Assembly: GCF_000283655.1 (NCBI RefSeq)
Contig: NC_016622.1
Span: 1,128,501-1,192,500 of the forward strand
DNA: 64,000 nucleotides
DNA from: Azospirillum lipoferum 4B
GTDB taxonomy: Bacteria; Pseudomonadota; Alphaproteobacteria; Azospirillales; Azospirillaceae
Reading direction: 5' to 3'
Within the stretch, counting starts at the first letter, position 1. Each line of letters opens with the position of its first letter. The notes beneath the pieces are model-generated. The model searched no databases, had not been told where the DNA came from, and saw only the letters and a program-made list of their open reading frames with translations. This document shows, one piece after another, positions 36,583-48,236 of this stretch. Position numbers and translations under genes: made by a program.

Positions 36583-37095
36583 TCAGCGTTTCGCGGCAAG
36601 ACGGGCAGGGGGAACGGGCGGTGCGAATTTCGCGCGGTCCCCCTCGTCCAGCATGCCCATCATCACCTTGCGGAATCCCTCCACCGCCTCCGCACCGGCC
36701 ATGCGGTAGGCGCGGGCGATGCGCTGACGCTGGGTCTCGGACAGCTGGCGCTCCAGCTCCACGCCCTTTTCCGTCAGCTCCAGCAGACGTTGCCGCCGGT
36801 CGCGGGCGCCGGTCTGCTGGTCGATGAAGCCCTGGCGCACCAGTTCGCCCAGCACGCGCGACAGGCTCTGCTTGGTGATCTTCAGGATCGCCAGCAGTTC
36901 CGACACGGTGATCCTGGGATAGCGGCCGACGAAATAGATCACGCGGTGGTGCGCGCGGCCGAAGCCGATCTCCGCCAGAATTTCGTCCGGTTCGGCGGTG
37001 AATTCGCGATAGGCGTAGAAAAGCAGCTCCATCCCGGTACGGAGTTCCTCCTCGCGGAGGAAGAGCTGGTTCACGCCCGCTTTCAGGTCAGCCAT
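36583..37095 (-). CDS. MarR family transcriptional regulator
   Basis: This is a 170-residue winged-helix protein. Conserved features are LFYAYREFTAEPDEILAEIG, GRAHHRVIYFVGRYPRITVSE, the recognition region ITKQSLSRVLGELVRQGFID and wing GARDRRQRLLELTEKG. It belongs to an alphaproteobacterial group often found beside OmpR-type regulators and branched-chain aminotransferase genes. A 16-base palindrome 22 bases upstream of its start is a likely autoregulatory operator. Confidence 0.87.
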   Translation of the reverse strand: MADLKAGVNQLFLREEELRTGMELLFYAYREFTAEPDEILAEIGFGRAHHRVIYFVGRYPRITVSELLAILKITKQSLSRVLGELVRQGFIDQQTGARDRRQRLLELTEKGVELERQLSETQRQRIARAYRMAGAEAVEGFRKVMMGMLDEGDRAKFAPPVPPARLAAKR

Positions 37096-37116
37096 GGCGA
37101 CGCGGTTGGTTCGATT

Positions 37117-37132
37117 TGTTCTAATTAGGACA
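37117..37132. promoter_or_regulatory. Palindromic operator candidate for the MarR gene
   Basis: TGTTCTAATTAGGACA is a 16-base near-palindrome with one mismatched pair in eight (centre CTAATTAG perfect). MarR proteins usually bind 16-20 base palindromes near their own promoter. Position and symmetry are seen; binding is inferred. Confidence 0.5.
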
Positions 37133-37383
37133 GCGACTCAGACATAAACAATCGCACGTCCGGTTACAAGAACAAGCTCGTTCAGGTGAGCGGCTTTTCC
37201 CCCGCCGCTCGGGCGCCTTGGCATGGGCCGGGTGCTACACGATGTCCCTGAGGGCCGCCATGGGTGGGTGCACCGGTCGGGTGAGTGGAAATTCCGCGGC
37301 GGGCTTGGTATGGGCTGTGGTCACGAGAGGCAAAGAACGTTCCACAAGTTCCCATATAAAGCCGAGACAAGAAGGAAACGACC

Positions 37384-38139
37384 ATGACCGCAAGACGGAA
37401 GCTGATCGCCGGAAACTGGAAGATGAACGGGTTGAAGGCCGACGGGCTGGATCTCGCCTCCGACCTTGCCGGGCGGCTGAAGGGCGCCGGCCCGGTCGCC
37501 TTCGACATGCTGGTCTGCCCGCCCTTCCCGCTGCTGTTCCCGGTGGGGGAGGCGATTGCCGACAGCCCGCTGGCGCTGGGCGGCCAGGATTGCGCGCCCA
37601 AGACCTCCGGCGCTCACACCGGCGACGTGGCCCCGACCATGCTGAAGGATGCCGGCTGCCGCTTCGTCATCCTCGGCCATTCGGAGCGCCGCGCCGACCA
37701 TGGCGAGAGTGATTCCATGGTCAACGCCAAGGCCGTCGCCGCCCATAAGGAGGGTCTGGTCGCCATCGTCTGCGTCGGCGAGACGGAGGCGCAGCGCGAT
37801 GCCGGACAAGCCGACGCCGTGGTGTCGGGCCAGCTCGCCGGCTCCATCCCCGCCGGTGCGACTGCGGAGAACACCGTCATCGCCTATGAGCCGGTCTGGG
37901 CCATCGGCACCGGCAAGACCGCGACTCCGGACGATGTGAAGGCGATGCACGCCCATATCCGGGCCGAGCTGGCCGGCAAGATCGCCGATCCGGACAAGGT
38001 GCGCATCCTCTACGGCGGTTCGGTCAAGCCGGGCAATGCGGCGGAGTTGATGGCGGTGGAGAATGTCGACGGCGCGCTGGTCGGCGGTGCGTCGCTGAAG
38101 GCCGACGATTTCTGGGGCATCGCAACCGCCTGCCGTTGA
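37384..38139 (+). CDS. tpiA: Triosephosphate isomerase
   Basis: TpiA interconverts dihydroxyacetone phosphate and glyceraldehyde 3-phosphate. All catalytic blocks are intact: GNWKMN (Lys), ILGHSERR (His) and [14 protein letters not shown] (Glu, followed by the flexible loop), with the phosphate-binding GGSV and LVGGASL at the end. The 251-residue length is normal. AAGGAAACGACC precedes ATG 37384. secG and pyrG follow downstream, a common order in alphaproteobacteria. Confidence 0.97.
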   Translation: MTARRKLIAGNWKMNGLKADGLDLASDLAGRLKGAGPVAFDMLVCPPFPLLFPVGEAIADSPLALGGQDCAPKTSGAHTGDVAPTMLKDAGCRFVILGHSERRADHGESDSMVNAKAVAAHKEGLVAIVCVGETEAQRDAGQADAVVSGQLAGSIPAGATAENTVIAYEPVWAIGTGKTATPDDVKAMHAHIRAELAGKIADPDKVRILYGGSVKPGNAAELMAVENVDGALVGGASLKADDFWGIATACR

Positions 38140-38253
38140 TGCCCCCGTTGCGTGCGACATGGAACCATCCGGTGTCAGCCATGCCGCCAATGGATACGGC
38201 ATAGGTATTTTGGCGCTGGCATATCGCGCGGCTCCGCGGTACAAACAGTGGGC

Positions 38254-38300
38254 GCGCGCCACGGGCCCTTAAGACGGCCTGTGGCGCGCTATTCGATTTT
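38254..38300 (+). terminator. Strong hairpin between tpiA and secG
   Basis: A nine-base perfect stem GCGCGCCAC/GTGGCGCGC extends inward through GGGCC/GGCCT pairs, giving about 14 base pairs with an eight-base loop. ATTCGATTTTTGGG follows. It looks like a terminator after tpiA, though the T run is short and it also sits in the secG leader. Confidence 0.6.
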
Positions 38301-38326
38301 TGGGATGGGTGTGGGGTGAGCATCGC

Positions 38327-38668
38327 ATGGAATCGGTGATTCTGGTTATTCACCTGCTGATCGCCATAGGGCTGGTCGGCGTGATCCTGATCCAGCGGTC
38401 GGAAGGCGGCGGGCTCGGCATCGGCGGCGGCACCATGGGCGGCATGATGAGCACCCGCGGAACGGCCAATCTGCTGACGCGGACCACCGGCATCCTGGCC
38501 GCCTGCTTCTTCGCCACCAGCATCGTGCTGGCGATCCTGGCCGGCGGGCATTCCCGCCCGTCGTCGATCATCGACAGCCTGCCGGCGGGTCCCGCGCAGT
38601 CGACCGCTCCGGCGGCCCCGGCGCAGCCTGCCGCTCCGGCCCAACCCGCGCCGCCGGTGGCCCAGTAA
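38327..38668 (+). CDS. secG: Preprotein translocase subunit SecG
   Basis: SecG is a small subunit of the SecYEG translocon. This 113-residue protein has the family layout: a first hydrophobic helix (VILVIHLLIAIGLVGVILIQRSEGG), the conserved GGGLG and MGGMMSTRGTANLLTRTT segment, a second helix (ILAACFFATSIVLAILAG) and an Ala/Pro-rich C-terminal tail. ATG 38327 has GGGGTGAG upstream; the longer frame is rejected. It lies between tpiA and pyrG. Confidence 0.95.
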   Translation: MESVILVIHLLIAIGLVGVILIQRSEGGGLGIGGGTMGGMMSTRGTANLLTRTTGILAACFFATSIVLAILAGGHSRPSSIIDSLPAGPAQSTAPAAPAQPAAPAQPAPPVAQ

Positions 38669-38705
38669 AGGGATCATCCCAGCAGCGCACGGGTACGAGC
38701 GAACA

Positions 38706-38740
38706 GCGAGGCGGCCTCCCCGAAGCCGCCTCTTTCTTTT
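38706..38740 (+). terminator. Rho-independent terminator after secG
   Basis: GAGGCGGC at 38708-38715 pairs with GCCGCCTC at 38725-38732 over a nine-base loop, followed by TTTCTTTT. It begins about 40 bases after the secG stop. Confidence 0.85.
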
Positions 38741-38742
38741 GA

Positions 38743-40566
<1,824 letters not shown>

Positions 40567-40610
40567 GGGGGTGGGGGTCAACAAACGTTCGAGCATCGGC
40601 GCTGAATTGG

Positions 40611-40630
40611 CCCCGCCCCAAAAGGCGGGG
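40611..40630 (+). other. Short hairpin after pyrG
   Basis: CCCCGCC and GGCGGGG form a perfect seven-base stem with a six-base loop about 45 bases after the pyrG stop. There is no T run downstream on this strand. It may be a weak terminator or lie in the 5' leader of the next gene. Confidence 0.35.
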
Positions 40631-40692
40631 TGACCGTGGCCGAATCCGCTCCATATCAGGGGCGGATTTGCCAACGGGAGGATGAGAGCGCC

Positions 40693-41400
40693 ATGTCCGA
40701 GGTGATGATCGATGCCGCCGACGGCGGCCGCTTTTCGGCTTATGTCGCCAAGCCCACGGTGACTTCGGCCGGCAGGCTGGCCGGCGGATTGGTGGTGATC
40801 CAAGAGATCTTCGGCGTCAACGCGGTGATGCGCGAGCTGTGCGAGTGGTATGCCTCGCAGGGCTTCCTGGCGGTGTGCCCCGACCTGTTCTGGCGCCAGC
40901 AGCCGGGCGTGCAGCTCACCGACAAGACGCAGGAAGAATGGAACCAGGCCTTCGCCCTGATGAACGGCATGGACCAGGACAAGGCGGTTGAGGACCTGAA
41001 GGCGGCGCTGTCCTGGGTCCGCGGGCAGGAGGGCTGCACCGGCAAGGCCGGCAGCGTCGGCTATTGCCTGGGCGGCCGGCTGGCCTTCATGATGGCGACG
41101 CGGTCGGACGCCGACGCCAATGTCGGCTATTACGGCGTCGGGCTGGAAGGGCTGCTGGGCGAGGCCGACAGGATCGCTAGGCCGCTGCTTCTGCACGTCG
41201 CGGAGAACGACAAGTTCTCCAGCCCCGACAAGCGCGATGCCCTGCTGGCCGGCGTGAAGGGCAACAGGTGGGTGACCGCCAAGGTCTATCCCGGCATGGA
41301 CCACGCCTTCGCCCGGCCGGGCGGCGAGCATTACGACCGGGATGCGGCCGACGAGGCGAACCGGCTGACGGTGGAGTTCTTCCGCACGCATCTGGGGTGA
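40693..41400 (+). CDS. Dienelactone hydrolase family protein
   Basis: This is a 235-residue alpha/beta hydrolase of the dienelactone type. The nucleophile is cysteine in SVGYCLGGRLAF, with Asp in HVAENDKFSSP and His in GMDHAFARPGGEHY. Such enzymes cleave lactones in aromatic degradation, though many relatives have other esters as substrate. ATG 40693 (MSEVMIDAADG) has GGGAGG upstream. No catechol-pathway genes are nearby. Confidence 0.88.
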   Translation: MSEVMIDAADGGRFSAYVAKPTVTSAGRLAGGLVVIQEIFGVNAVMRELCEWYASQGFLAVCPDLFWRQQPGVQLTDKTQEEWNQAFALMNGMDQDKAVEDLKAALSWVRGQEGCTGKAGSVGYCLGGRLAFMMATRSDADANVGYYGVGLEGLLGEADRIARPLLLHVAENDKFSSPDKRDALLAGVKGNRWVTAKVYPGMDHAFARPGGEHYDRDAADEANRLTVEFFRTHLG

Positions 41401-41405
41401 CATTT

Positions 41406-41525
41406 GCCCCCTCCCTAGCCCTCCCCCGCTACGCGGGAGAGGGAACTCCGCCGCTCCGCTGCATAACTCCTGCAAGCATCCTACCCCCTCCACCGCCAAA
41501 GGCGGGGGAGGGATGGGGAGGGGGC
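41406..41525. repeat. Dispersed intergenic repeat of a second family, copy 1
   Basis: GCCCCCTCCCTAGCCCTCCC at the left and GGGGAGGGATGGGGAGGG at the right flank an internal stretch with GGGAGAGGGAACTCCGCCGC and AAGCATCCTACCCCCTC. The same architecture recurs at 58242-58366. The ends are inverted repeats of each other, so the element would fold into a long hairpin. Confidence 0.75.
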
Positions 41526-41610
41526 ATTCCGCTTTGCACTTCAACTTGCCGCCCAGCATTGACGCCGCCCGCCATTGACCGTCCCCCCATTTAATGGGAT
41601 GCAAAGGTCC

Positions 41611-41639
41611 ACGGGCGCCCTCTCGCCCGTTTTCGTTTT
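41611..41639 (+). other. Terminator-like hairpin in the kdsA leader
   Basis: ACGGGCG pairs with CGCCCGT over a six-base loop and is followed by TTTCGTTTT, ending right before the kdsA GGAG ribosome binding site. It could terminate transcripts from upstream or act as an attenuator of kdsA. Confidence 0.5.
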
Positions 41640-41650
41640 GGAGCACTCCG

Positions 41651-42478
41651 ATGACCACGCCGCGCGCCGTTCAGATCGGCGACCTGACCATTGCCAACGA
41701 CCGCCCCTTCGTCCTGATCGCCGGCCCCTGCCAGATGGAAAGCCGCGACCATGCGCTGGAGACCGCGTCCGCGCTGGTGGAGATGACCAAGGCGCTGGGC
41801 ATGGGGCTGATCTACAAGTCGAGCTTCGACAAGGCCAATCGCACCTCCATCGCCACCGCGCGCGGTCTGGGCATGGACAAGGCTCTGCCGATCTTCGCGG
41901 AAATCCGCGAGCGCTTCGGCTGCCCGGTCATCACCGACGTGCATGAGTCCAGCCAGTGCGCCCCGGTCGCCGAGGCGGTGGACGTGCTGCAGATCCCGGC
42001 CTTCCTCTGCCGGCAGACCGACCTGCTGATCGCCGCCGCGGAGACCGGCCGGGCGGTGAACGTCAAGAAGGGCCAGTTCCTGGCGCCGTGGGACATGAAG
42101 AATGTCGCCGCCAAGCTGGTCGCCTCTGGCAACGAGCGCGTGCTGCTGTGCGAGCGCGGCGCCAGCTTCGGTTACAACACGCTGGTGTCGGACATGCGCT
42201 CCCTGCCGATCATGGCGGAGACCGGCTTCCCGGTGGTGTTCGACGCCACCCATTCCGTCCAGCAGCCGGGCGGGCAGGGCACGACCTCGGGCGGGCAGCG
42301 GGAATTCGTGCCGGTGCTGGCCCGTGCGGCCATCGCGGTCGGCGTCGCCGCCGTCTTCATGGAAACGCATGAGAACCCGGACTGCGCCCCCAGCGATGGC
42401 CCCAACATGGTCCCGCTGACGGACATGCCGGCCCTTCTGGCGAAGCTGCAGGCCTTCGACCGTCTGGCGAAGTCCTAA
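41651..42478 (+). CDS. kdsA: 3-deoxy-8-phosphooctulonate synthase (KDO8P synthase)
   Basis: KdsA condenses PEP with arabinose 5-phosphate for lipid A core KDO. The protein (275 residues) has [47 protein letters not shown] and [19 protein letters not shown]. The cysteine in AGPC, where E. coli has asparagine, indicates the metal-dependent class. GGAG precedes ATG 41651 by seven bases. It sits downstream of pyrG with one gene between, as often seen in this order. Confidence 0.95.
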   Translation: MTTPRAVQIGDLTIANDRPFVLIAGPCQMESRDHALETASALVEMTKALGMGLIYKSSFDKANRTSIATARGLGMDKALPIFAEIRERFGCPVITDVHESSQCAPVAEAVDVLQIPAFLCRQTDLLIAAAETGRAVNVKKGQFLAPWDMKNVAAKLVASGNERVLLCERGASFGYNTLVSDMRSLPIMAETGFPVVFDATHSVQQPGGQGTTSGGQREFVPVLARAAIAVGVAAVFMETHENPDCAPSDGPNMVPLTDMPALLAKLQAFDRLAKS

Positions 42479-42553
42479 AAACGCTTAATTTGGCAGGGAA
42501 GCGGCGCCGTGCTTGACTGGCGCCTCTTCCGCTTCAGCCGTTCGGGGGCGAGC

Positions 42554-43024
42554 ATGACGTTCGGTCGGGGTATTCGCGGTGCCGTGATGGCGCTCCTGCT
42601 GCTGGTGGCCGCCTTTCCGGCGGTGGCGCTGGAAAGCTTCCAGAAATCCAAGCTGACCGTGGAAACGGCGGGCGGCGGCAAGTTCCGCTTCACCGTCGAA
42701 CTGGCCTTGACCCCCGGCCAGCAGGCGCAGGGCCTGATGTACCGCCAGTCGATGCCGGCCGATGCCGGAATGCTGTTCGTCTACGACCGGGTGCAGCCGG
42801 CCAGCTTCTGGATGAAGAACACGCTGATCCCGCTGGACATGCTGTTCATCGCCGCCGATGGCCGCATCGTGAACATCCACGAGCGTGCGGTGCCGGAATC
42901 GCTGGACTCCGTCAGTTCCGACGGCCCGGTGAAGGCGATCCTGGAATTGAACGGAGGCATGGCGTCACGGCTGGGCATCCGCCCCGGCGACCGCGTGGTG
43001 TCCCCCGACATCACGAAACCGTAA
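42554..43024 (+). CDS. Exported DUF192 family protein
   Basis: This is a 156-residue protein with a signal peptide (RGAVMALLLLVAAFPAVA) and the DUF192 domain: VELALTPGQQAQGLMYRQSM, AGMLFVYDRVQPASFWMKNT and PLDMLFIAADGRIVNIHE. The function is unknown. ATG 42554 places the signal peptide at the N terminus; a GTG at 42509 would put 15 extra residues before it. It follows kdsA by about 75 bases. Confidence 0.83.
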   Translation: MTFGRGIRGAVMALLLLVAAFPAVALESFQKSKLTVETAGGGKFRFTVELALTPGQQAQGLMYRQSMPADAGMLFVYDRVQPASFWMKNTLIPLDMLFIAADGRIVNIHERAVPESLDSVSSDGPVKAILELNGGMASRLGIRPGDRVVSPDITKP

Positions 43025-43105
43025 ACGGAAAGACGATCCCCCGCCCATGACTTTCGCTTAAACTCCCCCAGATTCATCGCGCGGAGTACGGCGCGGAGGG
43101 CAGGC

Positions 43106-44752
43106 ATGGCGAGGGGCGCAGGCAGGCGGGCGGCGATCGTGATCGGGGTGGCGCTCAGCGCCGCGGCCGGCCTTTCCGCGTATGTCATGCTGGCGCGTGC
43201 CGAGCCGGGGCCGGCCTACCGGCTGGCAAGGGTCGAGCAGGGGCCGCTGGTCAGCGCGATCACCGCCACCGGAACCATGAGCGCCCTGGTGACGGTGGAG
43301 GTCAGTTCCCAGCTCTCCGGTCAGATCGCGGAGCTCTATGCCGACTTCAACAGCCGCGTCACCAGCGGCCAGATCCTCGCCCGCCTGAACGGCGACCAGC
43401 TTGCCGCCCGGTTGGCGCAAGCCGGCGCCGACGTCGATTCCGCCAGGGCGTCCCTGCTCCAACAGCAGGCCCTGCAGGACAAGGCGCGCGCCGACCTCGC
43501 CAGTGCCAAGGCCAGCGTCGCCAATGCCGATGCACAGATCCTGCGCGCCGACCTTGCCCTGCGCGATGCCGAACGCGACCTGCGGCGCCGGCGCGACCTG
43601 CAGGGCCGCGGGGTGGTGGCCGCCGCCGACCTCGAAAAGGCGGAGACCGCCGCTCACAGCGCCCAGGCCCAGCTGGTCGCCGCCCGCGCCCAGAAGCGGC
43701 AGGCGGAGGCGGCGGAATCCTCCGCGCAAGCCTCGCTGGCCGTCGCCGCAGCCCAGGTGGAGGTCGCCCGCGCCCAGGTGGCCCAGCGCGAGGCCGCTCT
43801 GCAATTGGTCCGCGTCGACCTGAACCGGTCCGTCATCCGCTCCCCCATCGACGGGGTGGTGGTGAACCGCGCGGTCAGCACCGGCCAGACGGTGGCGGCC
43901 AGCCTGTCCGCACCCACCCTGTTCACCATCGCCCAGGATCTGCGGCAGATGGAGGTGCTGGCCAACATCGACGAGGCCGACATCGGCCGGGTGCGCGAAG
44001 GCATGCCGGTGCGTTTCACCGTGAACGCCTTCCCCGGCGACAGCTTCACCGGCCGGGTGGCCCAGGTGCGGCTGGCGCCGAAGGAGGATTTGACCGTCGT
44101 CACCTACATCGTCGTCATCACGGTCGAGAATCCGGAACTGCGGCTGCTGCCGGGCATGACCGCCAATCTGCGCATCACGGTGGACGAGCGCCCGTCGGCG
44201 GTGAAGCTGCCCAATGCCGCCCTGCGCTTCCGCCCGCCGGGCGTCGAGATCGCGGGCGAGGCGCCGGCCCCCACCACCGGCGGTCCGAACGGGGGCCGTG
44301 GAGCCGCGGCGCTGGAGGCCGCAGCCAAGCGGGTGGTGGATGGGCTGAAGCTGGACGAGGGCAAGCGCCGCGACATCGCCGCCCTGATCGCCGAGGCGCG
44401 CGAACGCTTCACCGCGCTGGACGCCGAAGGGGGCGATCCCGAACGCCGCCGGGCGGAAGCGAACGCCATCCGCACCGCGACCCTGGAAAGGATGGCCGCA
44501 CTGCTGGAGCCTGCGCAGCGCGACCGCTTCGATGCGCTGGTGGAGCCCGGCCGGGCGGCGGAGGCTACGCGCACCGTCTGGGTTCCCGGCCCCGGCAACG
44601 GCAGTCCTGTCGGCGTGCCGGTCCGGCTCGGCATCGGCGACGGCAGCTTTACGGAGGTGGTGTCCGGCGATCTGCGCGCCGGGCAGGAGGTCATCACCGG
44701 CATCCTGTCCCCCGACCGCGACACCCGCCGGGGACCGCGCCTTGGCTTCTGA
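43106..44752 (+). CDS. MacA-like periplasmic adaptor of a tripartite efflux system
   Basis: This is a 548-residue HlyD/MacA adaptor: an N-terminal membrane anchor, lipoyl halves (VEVSSQLSGQIAELYADFNS and NRSVIRSPIDGVVV), a long coiled coil with LLQQQALQDKARADL, and the beta-barrel region after residue 280. Unusually, residues 391-483 insert a helical stretch (GGPNGGRGAAALEA to EPAQRDRFDAL) resembling the LTxxQ/CpxP-Spy helical family, before the C-terminal membrane-proximal part. It leads the three-gene exporter; the ATPase starts 11 bases inside its end. Confidence 0.85.
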   Translation: MARGAGRRAAIVIGVALSAAAGLSAYVMLARAEPGPAYRLARVEQGPLVSAITATGTMSALVTVEVSSQLSGQIAELYADFNSRVTSGQILARLNGDQLAARLAQAGADVDSARASLLQQQALQDKARADLASAKASVANADAQILRADLALRDAERDLRRRRDLQGRGVVAAADLEKAETAAHSAQAQLVAARAQKRQAEAAESSAQASLAVAAAQVEVARAQVAQREAALQLVRVDLNRSVIRSPIDGVVVNRAVSTGQTVAASLSAPTLFTIAQDLRQMEVLANIDEADIGRVREGMPVRFTVNAFPGDSFTGRVAQVRLAPKEDLTVVTYIVVITVENPELRLLPGMTANLRITVDERPSAVKLPNAALRFRPPGVEIAGEAPAPTTGGPNGGRGAAALEAAAKRVVDGLKLDEGKRRDIAALIAEARERFTALDAEGGDPERRRAEANAIRTATLERMAALLEPAQRDRFDALVEPGRAAEATRTVWVPGPGNGSPVGVPVRLGIGDGSFTEVVSGDLRAGQEVITGILSPDRDTRRGPRLGF

Positions 44753-45454
44753 TCTTCCGCCGCCCCTGATCGCCGTCGAGAATCTCTCCCGCCACTATCG
44801 CATGGGACCGCAGACCGTCCATGCGCTGGACGACGTCACCGTCGCCATCGGCCGCGGCGAGTTCGTCGCCGTGATGGGGCCCTCCGGATCCGGCAAATCC
44901 ACCTTCATGAACCTGCTGGGCTGTCTGGACCGTCCCGATGCCGGCCATTATCGCCTGGACGGGCGGGAGGTCGCCGGCCTCTCCTCCGACGCGCTGGCGT
45001 CGGTGCGGAACCGCAGCATCGGCTTCGTTTTCCAGTCCTTCAACTTGCTGCCGCGGCAGACGGCGCTCGCCAACGTCATGCTGCCGATGGTCTATGCCGG
45101 CGTCGGCCATGCCGAACGGGCGGAGCGGGCACTGGCCGCGCTCGACGCGGTCGGCTTGCGGGAGCGGGCAGGGCATCGGCCGACCCAGCTTTCCGGCGGT
45201 CAGCAGCAGCGGGTCGCCATTGCCCGCGCCCTGGTCAACGACCCGCTCCTGCTTCTGGCCGACGAGCCGACCGGGGCGCTCGACAGCGCCACCAGCCTGG
45301 AGATCATCGCCCTGTTCCAGCGGCTGAACCGCCGCGGCATCACCGTGGTTCTGGTGACCCACGAAGCGGAGGTGGCGCGCTTCGCCGCCCGTGTCCTGCA
45401 GTTCCGCGACGGCCGGCTGATCGACGACCTGCGCCAGGATGCGGAGGTGGCGGC

Positions 45455-45458
<4 letters not shown>
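44742..45458 (+). CDS. MacB-type ABC transporter ATP-binding protein
   Basis: This is a 238-residue ATPase of the macrolide/lipoprotein exporter class (LolD/MacB N-part). Motifs are Walker [11 protein letters not shown]-loop [12 protein letters not shown], signature [16 protein letters not shown], Walker [13 protein letters not shown] and H-loop VTHE. TTG 44742 overlaps the end of the adaptor gene by 11 bases, with GGGGA about eight bases upstream; no better start is present. It is fused in E. coli MacB to the permease but is separate here. Confidence 0.92.
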
Positions 45459-46687
<1,229 letters not shown>

Positions 46688-47073
46688 CCGCGAAGTCGGC
46701 AGCCGAATCGCCAGCCAAGCCCACCATCCGCGCATCGCTGCGCGTCAGCCACAGCGCCGCGCGGGCGATCCATGCCGCCTCCCGCGGTGCGGCGAGCAGC
46801 GCCGGCCGTCGTTCCGCCACCACCCGCGCCAGCGCCAGGACGGAGGTCGCGGCATGCCGTTTGGCGAGGTCGATCTGGCCGATGGCGGGATCGAGCGTTG
46901 CGCGCAGAGGACCGCCGCCCATCGGCGCCACGACATCCACCGCCGCACCGGCGCGCAGCAGGCGATGGGCGAGCTCGACCGCCGCCTGCCGGTCCGGCCG
47001 GTCGCCCAGGTCGGGCAGGAAGAGGGCGACGGCGAATGGAGCGGGGGTGAGCGACGGCAACGAACGGGTCCAA

Positions 47074-47105
47074 AAATCTGTTGAAGGGGGAAATCTGTTG
47101 AGGGG
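47074..47105. repeat. Short tandem direct repeat
   Basis: AAATCTGTTGAAGGGG is followed after one base by AAATCTGTTGAGGGG, differing by a single deleted A. It sits in the poorly conserved 5' part of the minus-strand fragment, between macB-like and tRNA-Pro genes. Confidence 0.6.
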
Positions 47106-47232
47106 CTGATGGTCAGCGACCGAACGCCGCACCGGATGCCCGGCACGGCAGGCGGGATGGAGAAAGACCGCGAAACCGATGCGCCCTTCGCTTGCCGTGG
47201 GCGTGGCGTTCGTGTATCTCACATCGCGGCGA

Positions 47233-47310
47233 CGGGGCGTAGCGCAGTCTGGTCAGCGCGCCAGTTTTGGGTACTGGAGGCCCCCGGTTCGAATCCGGGC
47301 GCCCCGACCA
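47233..47310 (+). tRNA. tRNA-Pro (TGG)
   Basis: A complete cloverleaf: acceptor CGGGGCG pairs with CGCCCCG before an encoded ACCA end. The anticodon stem CCAGT/ACTGG encloses the loop TTTGGGT with anticodon TGG. The T-loop reads GGTTCGAATCC. Confidence 0.95.
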
Positions 47311-47385
47311 TCGCCGAGGGACAAAACCGCGTCCAAGCCGTAAGCGCCAGGACGCATCCGCAGCATTTGGGGAGACGAGCGAGCC

Positions 47386-47682
47386 ATGAATGTCCGGATC
47401 TATCAGCCGAGCAAGACGGCCATGCAGTCCGGCCGGGCCAAGACTCACCGTTGGATGCTGGATTACGAGATCGAGACGCCGCGCCGTCCGGAGCCGCTGA
47501 TGGGCTGGACCAGCTCCGGCGACACGCTGAACCAGGTGCGCCTGTCCTTCGAGACCAAGGAAGAGGCCATCGCGTTCGCGGAGCGTGAGGGCTGGAACTA
47601 CACCGTTCAGGAAGCCCCGGTTCGCCGCGTCCGTCCGCGCAACTACGCCGACAATTTCCGCACCGACCGCCCGCGCTTCTGA
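47386..47682 (+). CDS. NADH dehydrogenase accessory subunit (NDUFS4/18 kDa-like)
   Basis: This is a 98-residue protein of the ETC complex I subunit conserved region family, the bacterial homologue of mitochondrial NDUFS4. It reads MNVRIYQPSKTAMQSGRA, WMLDYEIETPRRPEPLMGWT and the signature GDTLNQVRLSFETKEEAIAF followed by REGWNY. It is a supernumerary subunit typical of alphaproteobacterial complex I. The gene stands between tRNA-Pro and tRNA-Arg, away from the nuo operon. Confidence 0.93.
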   Translation: MNVRIYQPSKTAMQSGRAKTHRWMLDYEIETPRRPEPLMGWTSSGDTLNQVRLSFETKEEAIAFAEREGWNYTVQEAPVRRVRPRNYADNFRTDRPRF

Positions 47683-47712
47683 TCGCGGCCGCCGACGCGG
47701 GATCCGGGATAA

Positions 47713-47789
47713 GGCCCCATAGCTCAGTTGGATAGAGCAGCCGCCTTCTAAGCGGCAGGTCGCTGGTTCGAATCCAGCTGGGGTCGCCA
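47713..47789 (+). tRNA. tRNA-Arg (TCT)
   Basis: A complete cloverleaf with acceptor GGCCCCA paired with TGGGGTC and an encoded GCCA end. The anticodon stem GCCGC/GCGGC encloses CTTCTAA, giving anticodon TCT. A strong terminator follows. Confidence 0.95.
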
Positions 47790-47813
47790 TCTCGGCAAGC
47801 CAATGCAGAACAG

Positions 47814-47843
47814 GAAAAAGCCCCGCTCCGGCGGGGCTTTTTG
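47814..47843 (+). terminator. Rho-independent terminator after tRNA-Arg
   Basis: AAAAAGCCCCGC pairs with GCGGGGCTTTTT around a short loop. The stem is perfect and ends in a T tract, about 25 bases after the tRNA. Confidence 0.9.
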
Positions 47844-47864
47844 CGTTGTCGCCATCGTTGAGCA

Positions 47865-48012
47865 GGGCAATTGCATTTGGAGTTCGTTCGCACGCAAAGC
47901 CCCTCTCCCCTTGCGGGGCGGGATCGGCCAAACGCCAACGGCGTTTTGCCGACCCGCGGGTTGGGGTGAGGGGACGCAACGCCGTCACTCGAGTTCCCAA
48001 ATGCGATAGCCA
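47865..48012. repeat. Dispersed intergenic repeat, copy 2 with inverted ends
   Basis: Contains the 79-base block 47895-47973, identical to 31234-31312. It is bounded on the left by GGGCAATTGCATTTGGAG and on the right by CTCGAGTTCCCAAATGCGA, which are inverted relatives of each other, so this copy has terminal inverted repeats. It sits between tRNA-Arg and tRNA-Lys. Confidence 0.8.
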
Positions 48013-48236
48013 TGGCGGATCGAGGCTGGAGCGTACGCTACCGGCTGGTATGTCGTCAGACTGGCGTGTTCCCAAGCCGCCATATGCGTCCCGTAGAGCC
48101 GCTAGGAGCATTCGGCTGCCGCCGCCCACAATACCCTCGGAGCCCATCGACGGCGCTCCCAGACCCTTCGCCGGTGGCTGTGCCACGGCGTTCCGGTCAA
48201 GCGCCCGGCTTCGTGCCCCAAATGCTCCCCGGAACG
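48013..48236. other. Intergenic stretch before tRNA-Lys, no gene seen
   Basis: Together with the repeat just upstream, this leaves about 390 bases without a gene between the tRNA-Arg terminator and the tRNA-Lys terminator. Apart from the repeat I see no reading frame with support and no RNA gene. Confidence 0.4.

Noticed and set aside
47895-47973. Insertion sequence remnant
   Set aside because: No transposase coding sequence or target duplication is visible; the block looks like a small palindromic intergenic repeat.
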